DNA from: Bosea sp. NBC_00550
GTDB lineage: Bacteria; Pseudomonadota; Alphaproteobacteria; Rhizobiales; Beijerinckiaceae
NCBI RefSeq assembly: GCF_026020075.1
Contig: NZ_CP102772.1
Location: 1,054,001-1,118,000 of the forward strand
Direction: 5' to 3'
DNA length: 64,000 nucleotides
The stretch's first letter is position 1. Each line of letters begins with the position of its first letter. The notes under the pieces were generated by a model. That model was not told the origin of the DNA. It saw only the letters and a list, made by a program, of their open reading frames with translations, and made no database searches. Position numbers and translations under genes: made by a program. Below are positions 15,859 through 24,649 of the stretch, in pieces.

Positions 15859-17407
15859 CGTGCATCCCCATTCTGACGATGTTCTCTTCGGAGAGTTCGG
15901 AGCGGGAGAGTTCCCCGACGATGCGCTTGCCGCGCATGACATAGGCCCGGTCGCAGACGTGGACGATCTCGGCCTGCTCGGAAGAGATCATCAGCACCGC
16001 CGCACCATCCGCGACGAGTTGGTCGATCAGCGCGAAGATCTCGGACTTGGCGCCGACATCGATGCCCCGCGTCGGCTCGTCGAAGATGAACAGCCGCGTG
16101 TCGGCCGCGAGCCATTTGCCGATCACCACCTTCTGCTGATTGCCGCCGGAGAGCACCCCGACGCTCTGGCTGGGCGAGGGCGTCGCGATACGCAGCCGCT
16201 TGATCAGCTCCTCGGCCGAGCGGCGGGCGCGGGCGGGCGAGAATAGCTTGTGCGGGAACAGCTTCGGCAGGCCTGCGGCGGCGAGATTGTCGCTGACCGT
16301 GCGGATCAGTGCGAGCCCCTCCGTCTTGCGGCTTTCCGGGATGAGGCCGACACCGGCGAAGGCGGAGACGTCCGGTCCACCGCGCTTGGCCTGGCCGAAG
16401 ACCCGCACTTCGCCGGCCGTGATCTCGTCGGCGCCGAAGATGGCGCGCGCGACCTCGGTCCGGCCGGAGCCGACGAGGCCGCACAGCCCGACGATCTCAC
16501 CGGCGCGCACGGTCAGATCGATGTCGCGGATGCCGTTCTTGGCGCTGAGGCCCCTGACCTCCAGAGCGATCTCGCCCGGCTTCTCCGCGAAGTTGCGCGG
16601 ATAGCTCATATCGACATTGCGGCCGACCATCATCCGCACGAGCTCGTCCGGCGTGGTCTCGCCCGGCTGCGCCCGGCCGGCGAGCTTGCCGTCGCGCAGC
16701 ACGGTGATGCGGTCGCCGAGCGCGAACACCTCCGCCATGCGGTGCGAGATGTAGACGATGGCGACGCCCTTGGCCTGAAGCTGGCGCATCACCGCGAAGA
16801 GACGTTCCGTCTCGCGGTCGGAGAGCGCGGCGGTCGGCTCGTCCATGACGAGGATGCGCGCATTCTGCGAAAGCGCCTTCCCGATCTCGACCATCTGCTG
16901 CTGCGCGACGCCGAGCGTGTGGACCTTGGTCCTCGGATCGACGTCGAGCCCGATCAGGTCGAGCACGGCCTGCGCCTCGCGATAGAGCCGCCGGCGGTCG
17001 ACGAGACCGGGCATGCGCGAGGGAAATTCGCGGCCAAGGAAGATGTTCTGCGCGACGTCGAGATATGGGACGAGCGAGAATTCTTGGAAGATCACGGCCA
17101 TGCCGAGCTTGCGGGCATCCGCCGGGGTGCGGATCTCGACGGTCTCGCCCTTGTGGAAATACGTGCCGGCATCGGCCTGGTAGGCGCCGCACAGCACCTT
17201 CATCAGCGAGGATTTGCCGGCGCCGTTCTCGCCGAGCAGCATGTGGACCTCGCCCGGCCAGACGGTGAAGGAAACGTCGTCGAGCGCCTTCACACCGGGA
17301 AAGCTCTTGCAGATGCCCTTGAGCTCGAGGAGAGGCTTGCCCTCGGCCGCGCGGGGCGGTGGGAGTTCCGCTTCGATGCGGGGCTTGGCCGCGGTCATCG
17401 CGTTCAT
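15851..17407 (-). CDS. CUT2-type sugar ABC transporter ATPase (two-domain)
   Basis: The 518-residue RbsA/MglA-type protein contains two ATP-binding cassettes. The N-terminal one has Walker A GENGAGKSS (about residue 62), LGVAQQQMVEIGKAL in place of the canonical LSGGQ, and Walker B ILVMDEPTAAL. The C-terminal one has GLVGSGRTEVARAIFG, LSGGNQQKVVIGKWL and LFIFDEPTRGIDVG. The degenerate first signature and second Walker A are normal for this class. It overlaps the oxidase stop by 4 bases at its start, coupling transport to the catabolic enzymes. Confidence 0.93.
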   Translation of the reverse strand: MNAMTAAKPRIEAELPPPRAAEGKPLLELKGICKSFPGVKALDDVSFTVWPGEVHMLLGENGAGKSSLMKVLCGAYQADAGTYFHKGETVEIRTPADARKLGMAVIFQEFSLVPYLDVAQNIFLGREFPSRMPGLVDRRRLYREAQAVLDLIGLDVDPRTKVHTLGVAQQQMVEIGKALSQNARILVMDEPTAALSDRETERLFAVMRQLQAKGVAIVYISHRMAEVFALGDRITVLRDGKLAGRAQPGETTPDELVRMMVGRNVDMSYPRNFAEKPGEIALEVRGLSAKNGIRDIDLTVRAGEIVGLCGLVGSGRTEVARAIFGADEITAGEVRVFGQAKRGGPDVSAFAGVGLIPESRKTEGLALIRTVSDNLAAAGLPKLFPHKLFSPARARRSAEELIKRLRIATPSPSQSVGVLSGGNQQKVVIGKWLAADTRLFIFDEPTRGIDVGAKSEIFALIDQLVADGAAVLMISSEQAEIVHVCDRAYVMRGKRIVGELSRSELSEENIVRMGMHDE

Positions 17408-18825
17408 GCTGCGCCTCCCATCCGCGGCGAGGAGCGGAAGATCTTGCCGGGGTTCATGATCCCGAGCGGGTCGAGCGCCTGCTTCACGAGGCGCATCGCA
17501 TCGACGGCGTCGCCCAGTTCCAGCTCGAGGAAATCCATCTTGCCGAGGCCGATGCCGTGCTCGCCGGTGCAGGTGCCGTCCAGCGCGATCGCCCGCCTGA
17601 CGAGGCGCCCGTTGAACGCCTTCACCCGCGCGAGGTCCTCGGCACTGTCGGGGTCGTGCAGGACGAGAAGATGGAAATTGCCGTCGCCGACATGGCCGAC
17701 GACCGGGGCGACGAGGCCGCTCTCCGCGATGTCGGCGGCCGTCGCGACGAGACATTCGGCCAGGCGCGAGATCGGCACGCAGACGTCTGTGACCAGGGCG
17801 CGCGCGCCGGGCCGCAGGGCGAGCCCGGCATAGAGCGTGTTGTCGCGGGCCTGCCAGAGGCGGCTGCGCTCTTCCGGCGAGGTCGCCCAGGCAAAACCCT
17901 GCCCGCCGAACTCGCCGGCCAGCGCCTGCGCCGTCTCGGCCTGCTCGGCGACGTAATTCTTCGAGCCGTGGAACTCGAAGAAGAGATGCGGCTCTTCCGG
18001 CAGGCCGAGTTTTGCGTGCAGGTTCATGCCGCGCATCATCACCGCGTCGAGAAGCTCGATCCGCGCCACCGGAACGCCCGATTGGATGACAGCGATCGCG
18101 GTGTCGACCGCGGCTTTGAGATCGGGAAAGGCGCAGACGGCCGAGGAGATCGCTTCCGGCTGCGGATGCAGCTTCAGCGTCACCTCGGTGATGACGCCGA
18201 GCGTTCCTTCCGCGCCGACGAGCAGGCGGGTCATGTCGTAGCCGCCCGCGGATTTGCGGGCGCGCCGGGCCGTGCGGATCATGCGGCCATCGGCGAGCAC
18301 CGCCTCGAGCGCCAACACATTGTCCTTCATGGTGCCGTAGCGCACTGCCATCGTGCCGGAGGCGCGCGTCGAGGCCATGCCGCCGATCGAGGCGTCGGCG
18401 CCGGGGTCGATCGGGAAGAAAAGGCCGGTGTCGCGCAACTGCGCATTGAGCTGCTTGCGGGTAATGCCGGGTTGGACGCGTACATCCATGTCCTCGGGGC
18501 TCGCCGACAGAACCTTGTCCATGCGGGACATGTCGATGCACACGCCGCCTTGGGGCGCCGAGGCGTTGCCCTCGAGCGAAGTGCCCGCGCCGAACGGCAC
18601 GATCGGCAGCCGCAGCTCGTGGCAGAGCGTCACAATGCTGCGCACCTCCTCCGTGGATTCCGGAAACACCACGAGATCGGGAGGCGAGGGCGCGTGATAG
18701 GCTTCGCTGCGGCCGTGATCGGCTAGGACGCCGGGAGCTCGGCTGGCGCGCGGGCCGAGCGTTTCGGTCAGCCGCGCCACCGCCGTCTCCACGGCTCCCT
18801 CGTTGGATGAGGGTCTGGTCAACAT
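17404..18825 (-). CDS. FAD-linked oxidase, GlcD / D-lactate dehydrogenase type
   Basis: The 473-residue protein has an FAD_binding_4 domain (about 50-190, with PIVPFGAGTSLEGNASAP and GGMASTRASGTMAVRYG) and an FAD-oxidase C-terminal domain (about 225-468, with VGHVGDGNFH and GTCTGEHGIGLGKMDFLE). These resemble D-lactate dehydrogenase (cytochrome) and glycolate oxidase GlcD, which oxidise alpha-hydroxy acids and pass electrons to the respiratory chain. GGGAG upstream supports ATG 18825. It lies between the dioxygenase remnant and the ABC ATPase. The actual hydroxy acid is unknown. A distant paralogue lies at 56951-58360. Confidence 0.88.
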   Translation of the reverse strand: MLTRPSSNEGAVETAVARLTETLGPRASRAPGVLADHGRSEAYHAPSPPDLVVFPESTEEVRSIVTLCHELRLPIVPFGAGTSLEGNASAPQGGVCIDMSRMDKVLSASPEDMDVRVQPGITRKQLNAQLRDTGLFFPIDPGADASIGGMASTRASGTMAVRYGTMKDNVLALEAVLADGRMIRTARRARKSAGGYDMTRLLVGAEGTLGVITEVTLKLHPQPEAISSAVCAFPDLKAAVDTAIAVIQSGVPVARIELLDAVMMRGMNLHAKLGLPEEPHLFFEFHGSKNYVAEQAETAQALAGEFGGQGFAWATSPEERSRLWQARDNTLYAGLALRPGARALVTDVCVPISRLAECLVATAADIAESGLVAPVVGHVGDGNFHLLVLHDPDSAEDLARVKAFNGRLVRRAIALDGTCTGEHGIGLGKMDFLELELGDAVDAMRLVKQALDPLGIMNPGKIFRSSPRMGGAA

Positions 18826-18908
18826 GGTTTCTCCCTTCGCGTTGGCCCGCTGACCGGGCTCTCTGGATGCGATTGTCGGTGGCGTTCCCCGGTGGCGCAG
18901 GCGGCTGC

Positions 18909-19746
18909 CTAGAATGCGGGGTTGAGCTGGAAGTCGTAGGTCAGGCGGCACCACGGTCGGTCGAGTGCCCGGCCGTCCGGAGCGGTGCCCGCCGGCTGCT
19001 CGGTGAATTCGCTGATCAGCGAATCCTTCACACCGAAGACGGCATCGGAATCGAGATACTGGTCGCCGGAGACGAAGACATGGGTGACGAGCTTCTCGTG
19101 GCCCGGCGCCGCGATCATGAAATGGACATGCGCCGGCCGCCAGGGATGGCGGCCTTGCGCCTCCAGCATCTTGCCGACCGGGCCGTCATGCGGGATCGGA
19201 TAGGCGGCGGGCTTTATCGACCAGAAGTGGAAGCGGCCCTGGACATCGGTGCGGAAGCGCGCCCGGGCGACGAGATCGACCGCGTCGTCTCGTCGGAATG
19301 CCAGACATCGACGATCGCTCCCGCGAGCGGGCTGCCATCCGCCGCGGCGACAGTGCCGGAGACATACATCGGCTCACCCGGCAGCTCGCCGGAGATGTCG
19401 CTGCCTAGCGCCGCTTCCGGCGGGCCCTCGACATAGAAGGGGCCGAGCACGGTGCTCTCGGTGACGGCGCCTTGATGGTCGTGATTGATCGCGTCGACCA
19501 GCATGGAAACGCCGAGCGTGTCGGAGAGCAGGATGAACTCCTGCCGCGTGCCGGTGCACACTGGCCGGTATCGGTCAGGAAGGCGATGCCCTTGGCCCAT
19601 TCCTCCTGCGTTGGGCGGACCTCGCGAATGAAATCGTGCAGGTGGCGGACGAGTGCTTCGCTGATCTGCTTGGTGCGGGCATCCGGCGCGCCGGCGACGC
19701 GCTCCAGTACCGCCTGGGTGATACTGTTCTGGTCGAAGTTCCTCAT
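18909..19746 (-). pseudogene. Hydroxyquinol/catechol 1,2-dioxygenase family gene with two frameshifts
   Basis: From ATG 19746 (overlapping the upstream stop, GGGAGG before it) the frame reads an intradiol-dioxygenase N-terminus up to FLTDTGQ, then must shift near 19558 to continue TGTRQEFILLSDTLGVSML, LGPFYVEGPP and VDVWHSD. It must shift again near 19285-19295 to continue RFRTDVQGRFHFWSIKPAAY, YPIPHDGPVG, RPAHVHFMI and DAVFGVKDSL. Both shifts equal one missing base; adding two bases to 838 gives 280 codons, the family's length. The iron ligands Tyr (AAYPIP) and two His (RPAHVH) remain. No Tyr codon is present in any leftward frame between VDVWHSD and RFRTD, where the other Tyr ligand normally lies, favouring real decay over sequencing error. 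An intact enzyme would convert hydroxyquinol to maleylacetate, the substrate of the reductase upstream. Confidence 0.8.
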
Positions 19747-20660
19747 CCGAGCCTCCCTGCGTTGGTGTCGAGACCGGGCTCGCGAAGCCCGGCGAGCCAT
19801 TCGGCAAGGCGCACGGTCGAGATGAAATCGGCCTCGCCCTCGCCGCGTCCGATCAGGGCGCCGTAAGTTTCGCGCGTTAGTGTCGCCAGGGGCAGCGCCA
19901 TCTCGGCGGCATGGCCCGCGCCGATGATCAGGTCGAGATCCTTGGCCATCTGCCGGCATGAGAAGGTCGGGGCGAAATCGCGCGTCTCCAGGCTCTTGGC
20001 CTTGTAATGCACCATCGGCGAGCCGACCGCGCTGTTGGTCAGCACGTCGAGAATATCCTGCCACGCGAGATTGCCCTTGCGGGCAAGCACGATGCTCTCA
20101 CCCATCATCGCGGCAGAGACCGCGATCATCAGGTTGACGGCGAGCTTGGCGAAGCGTGCCTCCTCAGCCTCGCCGAGATATTTCTGGGCGCGAGTGAAGT
20201 CCTGCGCGATCGGCAAGAAGGCGTCGAAAGCCGCGCGCGGTCCCGATACGAAGCAGGTCAGATTGCCGGTATGGGCGATAGCGGCGTTACCGGAGACCGG
20301 CGCACGCAGATAGGCGATGCCGCGCTGCGCGGCTGCCAGCGCGACCTCGGCCGAGATAGCGGGACTGACGGTCGAGGTTTCAACCAGGATCGCGCCCTTG
20401 CGCATGGCATCGAAGAGCCCGCCTGAGAGAGTGACGGCGGCGAGCACCTTGTCGTCCGGCAGTGAGGTGAAGACGATGTCGCGTCCGGCTGCGTCGGCAA
20501 GCGTCGTGGCAGGCGTGACGCCGCCACGCGAGGCCTCGGCGATGCGCTGCTGGTCGCGATCAAAGCCTGCGACGGCATGCCCGGCTGCCGCGAGGCGGGT
20601 GGCGATGGGCAGCCCCATCTTACCGAGCCCGATCCAGCCGATGGTTTGTGTGTCCATCAT
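19743..20660 (-). CDS. NAD(P)-binding beta-hydroxyacid dehydrogenase
   Basis: The 305-residue protein belongs to the 3-hydroxyisobutyrate / tartronate semialdehyde reductase family. It has an N-terminal Rossmann motif IGWIGLGKMGLPIATRLA (GxGxMG), then SLPDDKVLAAV and a substrate loop with APVSGNAAIAHTGNL, followed by the helical C-terminal domain with KLAVNLMIAVSAAMMGES. The catalytic lysine is expected in the KLAVN helix, as here. Two ATGs (20660, 20657) are possible; GAGG lies upstream. It would interconvert a hydroxy acid and an aldehyde or keto acid within the pathway. It is coupled to the dioxygenase by a 4-bp overlap. Confidence 0.87.
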   Translation of the reverse strand: MMDTQTIGWIGLGKMGLPIATRLAAAGHAVAGFDRDQQRIAEASRGGVTPATTLADAAGRDIVFTSLPDDKVLAAVTLSGGLFDAMRKGAILVETSTVSPAISAEVALAAAQRGIAYLRAPVSGNAAIAHTGNLTCFVSGPRAAFDAFLPIAQDFTRAQKYLGEAEEARFAKLAVNLMIAVSAAMMGESIVLARKGNLAWQDILDVLTNSAVGSPMVHYKAKSLETRDFAPTFSCRQMAKDLDLIIGAGHAAEMALPLATLTRETYGALIGRGEGEADFISTVRLAEWLAGLREPGLDTNAGRLG

Positions 20661-20670
20661 TCTGTTGTCC

Positions 20671-22035
20671 TCAAGCTGCTCGCTGCGAGCGGCGAAGCTC
20701 CTCGACGATTCTTGTGCCGGAAGCAGCAAGGCGTTCGAGCTTCTCGTTCAGTCCATCGGCTAGCAGCCGGCCGTCCCGTTTCGCAAAACGTCCTGCGATC
20801 AACACGGCTTCGATGTCGCCGCGCCCAGCCTGCATGATGACGGTGGCGGCGGGATCGTGCACCGGCTGTAGATGCAGCGCCCGTGCGTCGATCAGGGTGA
20901 TGTCGGCTTGCTTGCCGGGCGCAAGCGAGCCGATGCGGTGATCGAGGCCCAGCATCTTCGCGCCCTCGATGGTGATCCAGGAGAGCGCCTGCCGCACGCG
21001 AATTGTCGAGGTCGGCGGAATGGCGCTGGTCCGGCGGCGGCTTTCGGCGTTGTCGAGCGCACGCTGCATGCCGAGCGCGATGCGGGCGACGCCCATCATG
21101 TCGCCGGCGAGAACGGATTCGAGATCGACGCCGAGCGATGGTGCGACGCCGCGTGCGAGGAGCCGGCCGGTGATCGGGAAGCCATGGCCCTGCGTCATCT
21201 CGTTCTCGGGCGTGACCGAGAAGGAGGCGCCGAGATCGACCAGTTGCCCGAACAGCTCGTCGGAGAGGTCATTGCCATGCACGATGTTGATGCCCGGCCC
21301 AACCAGTTCCTCGGCGATCAGCTTTTCCCATCCGCCTGGCGTCTTGGCTTCGCCGCCGCCCTGATGCATCGAGGCGACGAGGCCGAATTCGCGCGCGAGG
21401 CGGAAGTCGGCGCGGGCTACCTCCAGCGTCGCATAGTGGGGGCCGAGGATGGCGAGGCCGAGCGTCAGCAAGCCGTCATCGCTGGCGAAGCGGCCGCGCC
21501 GCAGGCGCTCGATTTCGGCGCGCGGATGCGGCACCTCGGAGAAATGCGGTTCGCCGGGGTTCGGATCGGGCTTGGGCGAGCCGTGGAAGAAGGCGGCGCG
21601 GATGCCGCTCTCGGCCAGCGCCTCGACGGCGGCATCGGTATGTTCGGGCGTGGGATTGTTGTGGCACCAGTCGACCAGCGTCGTGGTGCCGGCATCGATC
21701 TGGCCGAGCGCGCCCATCAGGGTCGCGATGCCGATGTCCTCCGGCCTGAACAGCGTGGCGAGACCGGCATGGACCCAGCGGAAATATTCGAGCAGCGTCC
21801 AGTCGGCCGCGAGCCCGCGCAGGCCCGTCTGCCAGCTATGCATATGGGCGTTGACGAAGCCCGGCACGGCGATCCGCCCGGCCACGTCGAGACGCTCGGC
21901 ATCCCCGGCCTCGATGCGCGGCGCGATGGCGGCGATCTTGCCGTCCGCGATAAGGATGTCGCCGCGAGGCAGGTCGCCCACGGCCGGATCCATCGACAGG
22001 ATGGTGGCGCCCGAGAGGAGGATGCGGCGAGCCAT
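20671..22035 (-). CDS. Metal-dependent amidohydrolase (TrzN/AtzA/SsnA-like)
   Basis: The 454-residue protein is an amidohydrolase-superfamily member of the 8-oxoguanine deaminase / triazine hydrolase branch. The metal ligands are visible: H64 and H66 (VNAHMHSWQTGLRG), H224 (SMHQGGGE), H253 (NIVHGNDLSDEL) and D304 (LGVDLESVLAGDMMG). The C-terminal beta domain ends the barrel (GSLAPGKQADITLIDARAL). Such enzymes hydrolyse C-N or C-Cl bonds on N-heterocycles. Its place between the maleylacetate reductase and the dehydrogenase suggests it acts on the operon's substrate; the real substrate cannot be read from the sequence. Confidence 0.85.
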   Translation of the reverse strand: MARRILLSGATILSMDPAVGDLPRGDILIADGKIAAIAPRIEAGDAERLDVAGRIAVPGFVNAHMHSWQTGLRGLAADWTLLEYFRWVHAGLATLFRPEDIGIATLMGALGQIDAGTTTLVDWCHNNPTPEHTDAAVEALAESGIRAAFFHGSPKPDPNPGEPHFSEVPHPRAEIERLRRGRFASDDGLLTLGLAILGPHYATLEVARADFRLAREFGLVASMHQGGGEAKTPGGWEKLIAEELVGPGINIVHGNDLSDELFGQLVDLGASFSVTPENEMTQGHGFPITGRLLARGVAPSLGVDLESVLAGDMMGVARIALGMQRALDNAESRRRTSAIPPTSTIRVRQALSWITIEGAKMLGLDHRIGSLAPGKQADITLIDARALHLQPVHDPAATVIMQAGRGDIEAVLIAGRFAKRDGRLLADGLNEKLERLAASGTRIVEELRRSQRAA

Positions 22036-22038
22036 GGC

Positions 22039-23124
22039 TCAAGCCGCCTCGTCTTCGACGATAGCGGCGCGTGGCCGCTCGCCGGCGTAGGCATTGGCGA
22101 GCAGGTCGCGGATGCCGTCGCGCGTGATCGGGCGCGGATTCCAGTAGGGGTTCTCGACCGCGATATCCGCCGCTGTCTCGATGCCACTTTCCGGCATGCC
22201 GAGTTCGGCCAGCGAGAGCGGCACGCCGAGCGCGCGCACCAGATCGAACAGGCCCTGCGCCGCGTCGGGTGCGCCGAGCGCCCGGCAGATCGCGGCCATC
22301 GCCTCCGGCGCGGCCGCGGCATTGTAGGCGACGGCATGCGGCAGGATGACCGTATGCGTCTCGGCATGGGGCAGGTCGAAGCTGCCGCCGAGCGTGTGGC
22401 AGAGCTTATGATGCAGCGCCATCCCGACCGCGCCAAGGCAGCAGCCGCAGAGCCAAGCCCCGTAGAGTGCGTTGGTGCGCGCCTCCAGGTTCCCCGGCTC
22501 ATGGACGAGGATCGGCAGGGCGGAGGACAGCGCGCGGATGCCGTCCTCCGCCATCAGGGAGATGATCGGATTGCGATCCCTCGCATAGAGCGCCTCGACC
22601 GCGTGGGCCATGGCGTTGATGCCCGAGGTTGCCGAGAGCAGCGGCGGCAGGCTGACCGTCAGATCGACGTCGTAGATCACCGTTTCCGGCAGCACATCGA
22701 GCGAGCGGATCGTCGTCTTCCGGCCGGCTTCCGTCTGGCCGAGGATCGGCGTCATTTCAGAACCCGCATAGGTCGTCGGGATGACGACCTGCGCCACTCC
22801 GGTGCGCAGTGCCAGAGCCTTGCCGAGGCCGGTGGTGGAGCCGCCACCCAGCGCCACGACGCAATCGGCCCCGGTTTCGCGCAGGGTGACGAGCGCCCGC
22901 TCGGTCACCTCGACCGGCGTGTGCATGGTTGCCTCTGTGAAATAGCCGGCGAGGGCTGGGCCGAGCAGAGCGCCGAGGCGCTGGCCCGCGCCGACCTGCT
23001 GCGGCGTCGTCAGCACCAGAGCCCGCCGGCCAAGCCGCTCGACTTCCGCCGCGACGTCGCTGATCGTGCCACGCCCGAAGCGGACCCGCGAAGGGAGAGC
23101 CTCATAAGTGAAGGTCTCGATCAT
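22039..23124 (-). CDS. Maleylacetate reductase (iron-containing alcohol dehydrogenase family)
   Basis: The 361-residue protein has the dehydroquinate-synthase-like/Fe-ADH fold: cofactor loop VVALGGGSTTGLGKALAL, PTTYAGSEMTPILGQTE and metal-site histidines in INAMAHAVEALYARDRNP, HHKLCHTLGGSFDLPHAETH. The specific GRKTTIRSLDVLPETVIYD block is typical of maleylacetate reductases, which use NAD(P)H to reduce maleylacetate to 3-oxoadipate. GGAGAGG upstream decides ATG 23124 over the longer frame to 23181. It supplies the step after intradiol cleavage of hydroxyquinol. Confidence 0.9.
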   Translation of the reverse strand: MIETFTYEALPSRVRFGRGTISDVAAEVERLGRRALVLTTPQQVGAGQRLGALLGPALAGYFTEATMHTPVEVTERALVTLRETGADCVVALGGGSTTGLGKALALRTGVAQVVIPTTYAGSEMTPILGQTEAGRKTTIRSLDVLPETVIYDVDLTVSLPPLLSATSGINAMAHAVEALYARDRNPIISLMAEDGIRALSSALPILVHEPGNLEARTNALYGAWLCGCCLGAVGMALHHKLCHTLGGSFDLPHAETHTVILPHAVAYNAAAAPEAMAAICRALGAPDAAQGLFDLVRALGVPLSLAELGMPESGIETAADIAVENPYWNPRPITRDGIRDLLANAYAGERPRAAIVEDEAA

Positions 23125-23167
23125 CGGCCTCTCCTTGTGGATCAGGATTGCGGTGGGTCTTGCCAAC

Positions 23168-23542
23168 TCATTCGCCGGCAACGACTTCGCGGCGACGGTG
23201 CGGCTGGCTCCCGGCGAGGGCAGGCGGCTCCTCGCCGGCGTGATAGTCGACCTGGAAGCGCGCGATCCTCAGATCGGCAAGTTCCTGCCGCACCCGCAGG
23301 TGCTCGGGATGGGTGGCATAGGCTTCCAGCGCGGCGCGATCGGTGAATTCGCTGACCAGCACGACATCGCAGGCATAGTCGACATCGCTGAAGTCGACGC
23401 CGATCTCGATGTGGCTGAGGCCGTCGATCAGACCCCGGAGTCCCTCGAAGGCGAACTTCACCTTGGCGCGCGCCGCGGCGCGCTCCTGCGGAGTGTCACC
23501 GCGCAAGCGCCACATTACGATGTGGCGGATCGGACCGGACAT
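23168..23542 (-). CDS. Dabb-domain (stress-responsive A/B barrel) protein
   Basis: The 124-residue protein has one Dabb domain over residues 3-100: IRHIVMWRLRGDT, a lysine-containing central helix, IDGLSHIEIGVDFS and VLVSEFTDRAALEAYATHP. Such small ferredoxin-like proteins occur beside aromatic-catabolic enzymes and may act as isomerases or cyclases on pathway intermediates. The roughly 24-residue tail is disordered. GAGGAAA precedes ATG 23542. It is the first gene of the leftward operon and faces the LysR gene. Confidence 0.82.
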   Translation of the reverse strand: MSGPIRHIVMWRLRGDTPQERAAARAKVKFAFEGLRGLIDGLSHIEIGVDFSDVDYACDVVLVSEFTDRAALEAYATHPEHLRVRQELADLRIARFQVDYHAGEEPPALAGSQPHRRREVVAGE

Positions 23543-23592
23543 GAGTGTTTCCTCGACCCAGGGTCGTTCTTGTTGCAACCAATTAAGGCTTG

Positions 23593-23649
23593 CGGAACGC
23601 GGAAATAAAGACGACTTCCAGGAAGTCTCTTTTACGGAAAGCGGAAATA
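23593..23649. promoter_or_regulatory. Direct repeats and palindrome in the LysR/operon intergenic region
   Basis: CGGAACGCGGAAATA (23593-23607) and CGGAAAGCGGAAATA (23635-23649) match at 14 of 15 positions and start 42 bp apart, about four helical turns. Between them lies a perfect 7-1-7 palindrome, GACTTCC-A-GGAAGTC (23613-23627). The last repeat runs into the LysR start codon. The arrangement fits a binding region for the LysR protein or a second regulator controlling both directions. Confidence 0.5.
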
Positions 23650-24563
23650 TGGATCGGCTCACGCAGATCGAGGTTTTCGTAAAGACGGCGGAGATGCGCA
23701 GCCTTTCACGGGCGGCGGAAGCGCTCGGCATGTCGAACGCGGCCGCCAGCCGGCACCTGGCCGCCTTGGAGGAGCGTCTCGCCGCCCGGCTTGTCGAACG
23801 CAATACGCGGCGTCTTTGGCTGACGGAGGCAGGCCAAGCCTTCTATCAGCGCAGCAGCGCACTGCTTGGTGAATTCGCCGAGGCCGAAGACGCCGTAAAC
23901 GCCCATACGCTTGCGCCACAGGGAGTGCTGCGGGTCACCAGCTCGCTCTCTTTCGCGACGATCTATCTGGCGCCGATGCTGCCGGCCTTCCGCTCGCTCT
24001 ATCCCAAGCTCAGCATCCATATCGCCGTCGCCAACCGCTATCTCGATTTCATCGAGGCCGGGATCGACGTCGCCATCCGCACGCGGCTGCATGAACCCGA
24101 TACGAACATCATCGTGCGTCGGCTGGGACGGATGCGGCGCGTGCTGGCGGCTTCCCCGGCCTATCTGCAAGAACGCGGCTGGCCCAAGGCGCCCGCCGAC
24201 CTCGCTCAGCACGAGATGCTGGTTTACAACCTCGCCGCCGATCCGTTTTCGCTACGCCTGACCAGGGGGGATACGGAGCGGGTCGTCCGAATCAGCGCAG
24301 CCCTCGACTGCAATGACGGGCAGGTGATCCGCCAGGCGGCCATCGCCGGCCTCGGTATCCTCATCCAGCCGCTCTACATCGTGCAGGAGGACATCGCGGC
24401 AAGGCGCCTGGTGCCTGTGCTGCTCGACTGGCAGCTCCCGATGCTGACGATGAACATCGCTTATCAGAACCGCGACCACCTGCCTGCCAAGATCCGGGTG
24501 TTCAACGAATTCCTCGTCAATCATGTCCGCTCGACCTCGAATAGCCAGATATGGACGGCGTGA
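23649..24563 (+). CDS. LysR-family transcriptional regulator
   Basis: The 304-residue protein has the N-terminal winged helix (residues 1-60: LTQIEVFVKTAEMRSLSRAA, MSNAAASRHLAALEERL). The type-2 periplasmic-fold effector domain follows (about 90-295: VLRVTSSLSFATIYLAPMLP, VAIRTRLHEPDTNIIVRRLG, GLGILIQPLYIV). This subgroup (CrgA-like) regulates neighbouring catabolic genes in response to a pathway metabolite. It is divergent from the catabolic operon with a 106-bp gap, the standard arrangement, so it is the likely local regulator. Confidence 0.92.
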   Translation: MDRLTQIEVFVKTAEMRSLSRAAEALGMSNAAASRHLAALEERLAARLVERNTRRLWLTEAGQAFYQRSSALLGEFAEAEDAVNAHTLAPQGVLRVTSSLSFATIYLAPMLPAFRSLYPKLSIHIAVANRYLDFIEAGIDVAIRTRLHEPDTNIIVRRLGRMRRVLAASPAYLQERGWPKAPADLAQHEMLVYNLAADPFSLRLTRGDTERVVRISAALDCNDGQVIRQAAIAGLGILIQPLYIVQEDIAARRLVPVLLDWQLPMLTMNIAYQNRDHLPAKIRVFNEFLVNHVRSTSNSQIWTA

Positions 24564-24649
24564 CCGCCCTTCGCGGCGCCTTGGCTATAGACGATCGTCT
24601 CGGATGGCTGGGAGGCGGCCGATACGGACGCGTGCCAGCCGGGGGCGGC

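Noticed and set aside
20872-23346. Rightward 824-codon frame across amidohydrolase and maleylacetate reductase
   Set aside because: A very long frame can arise opposite GC-rich genes; content is Arg/Asp/Gly-rich with no domain, while both opposite genes have intact catalytic motifs.
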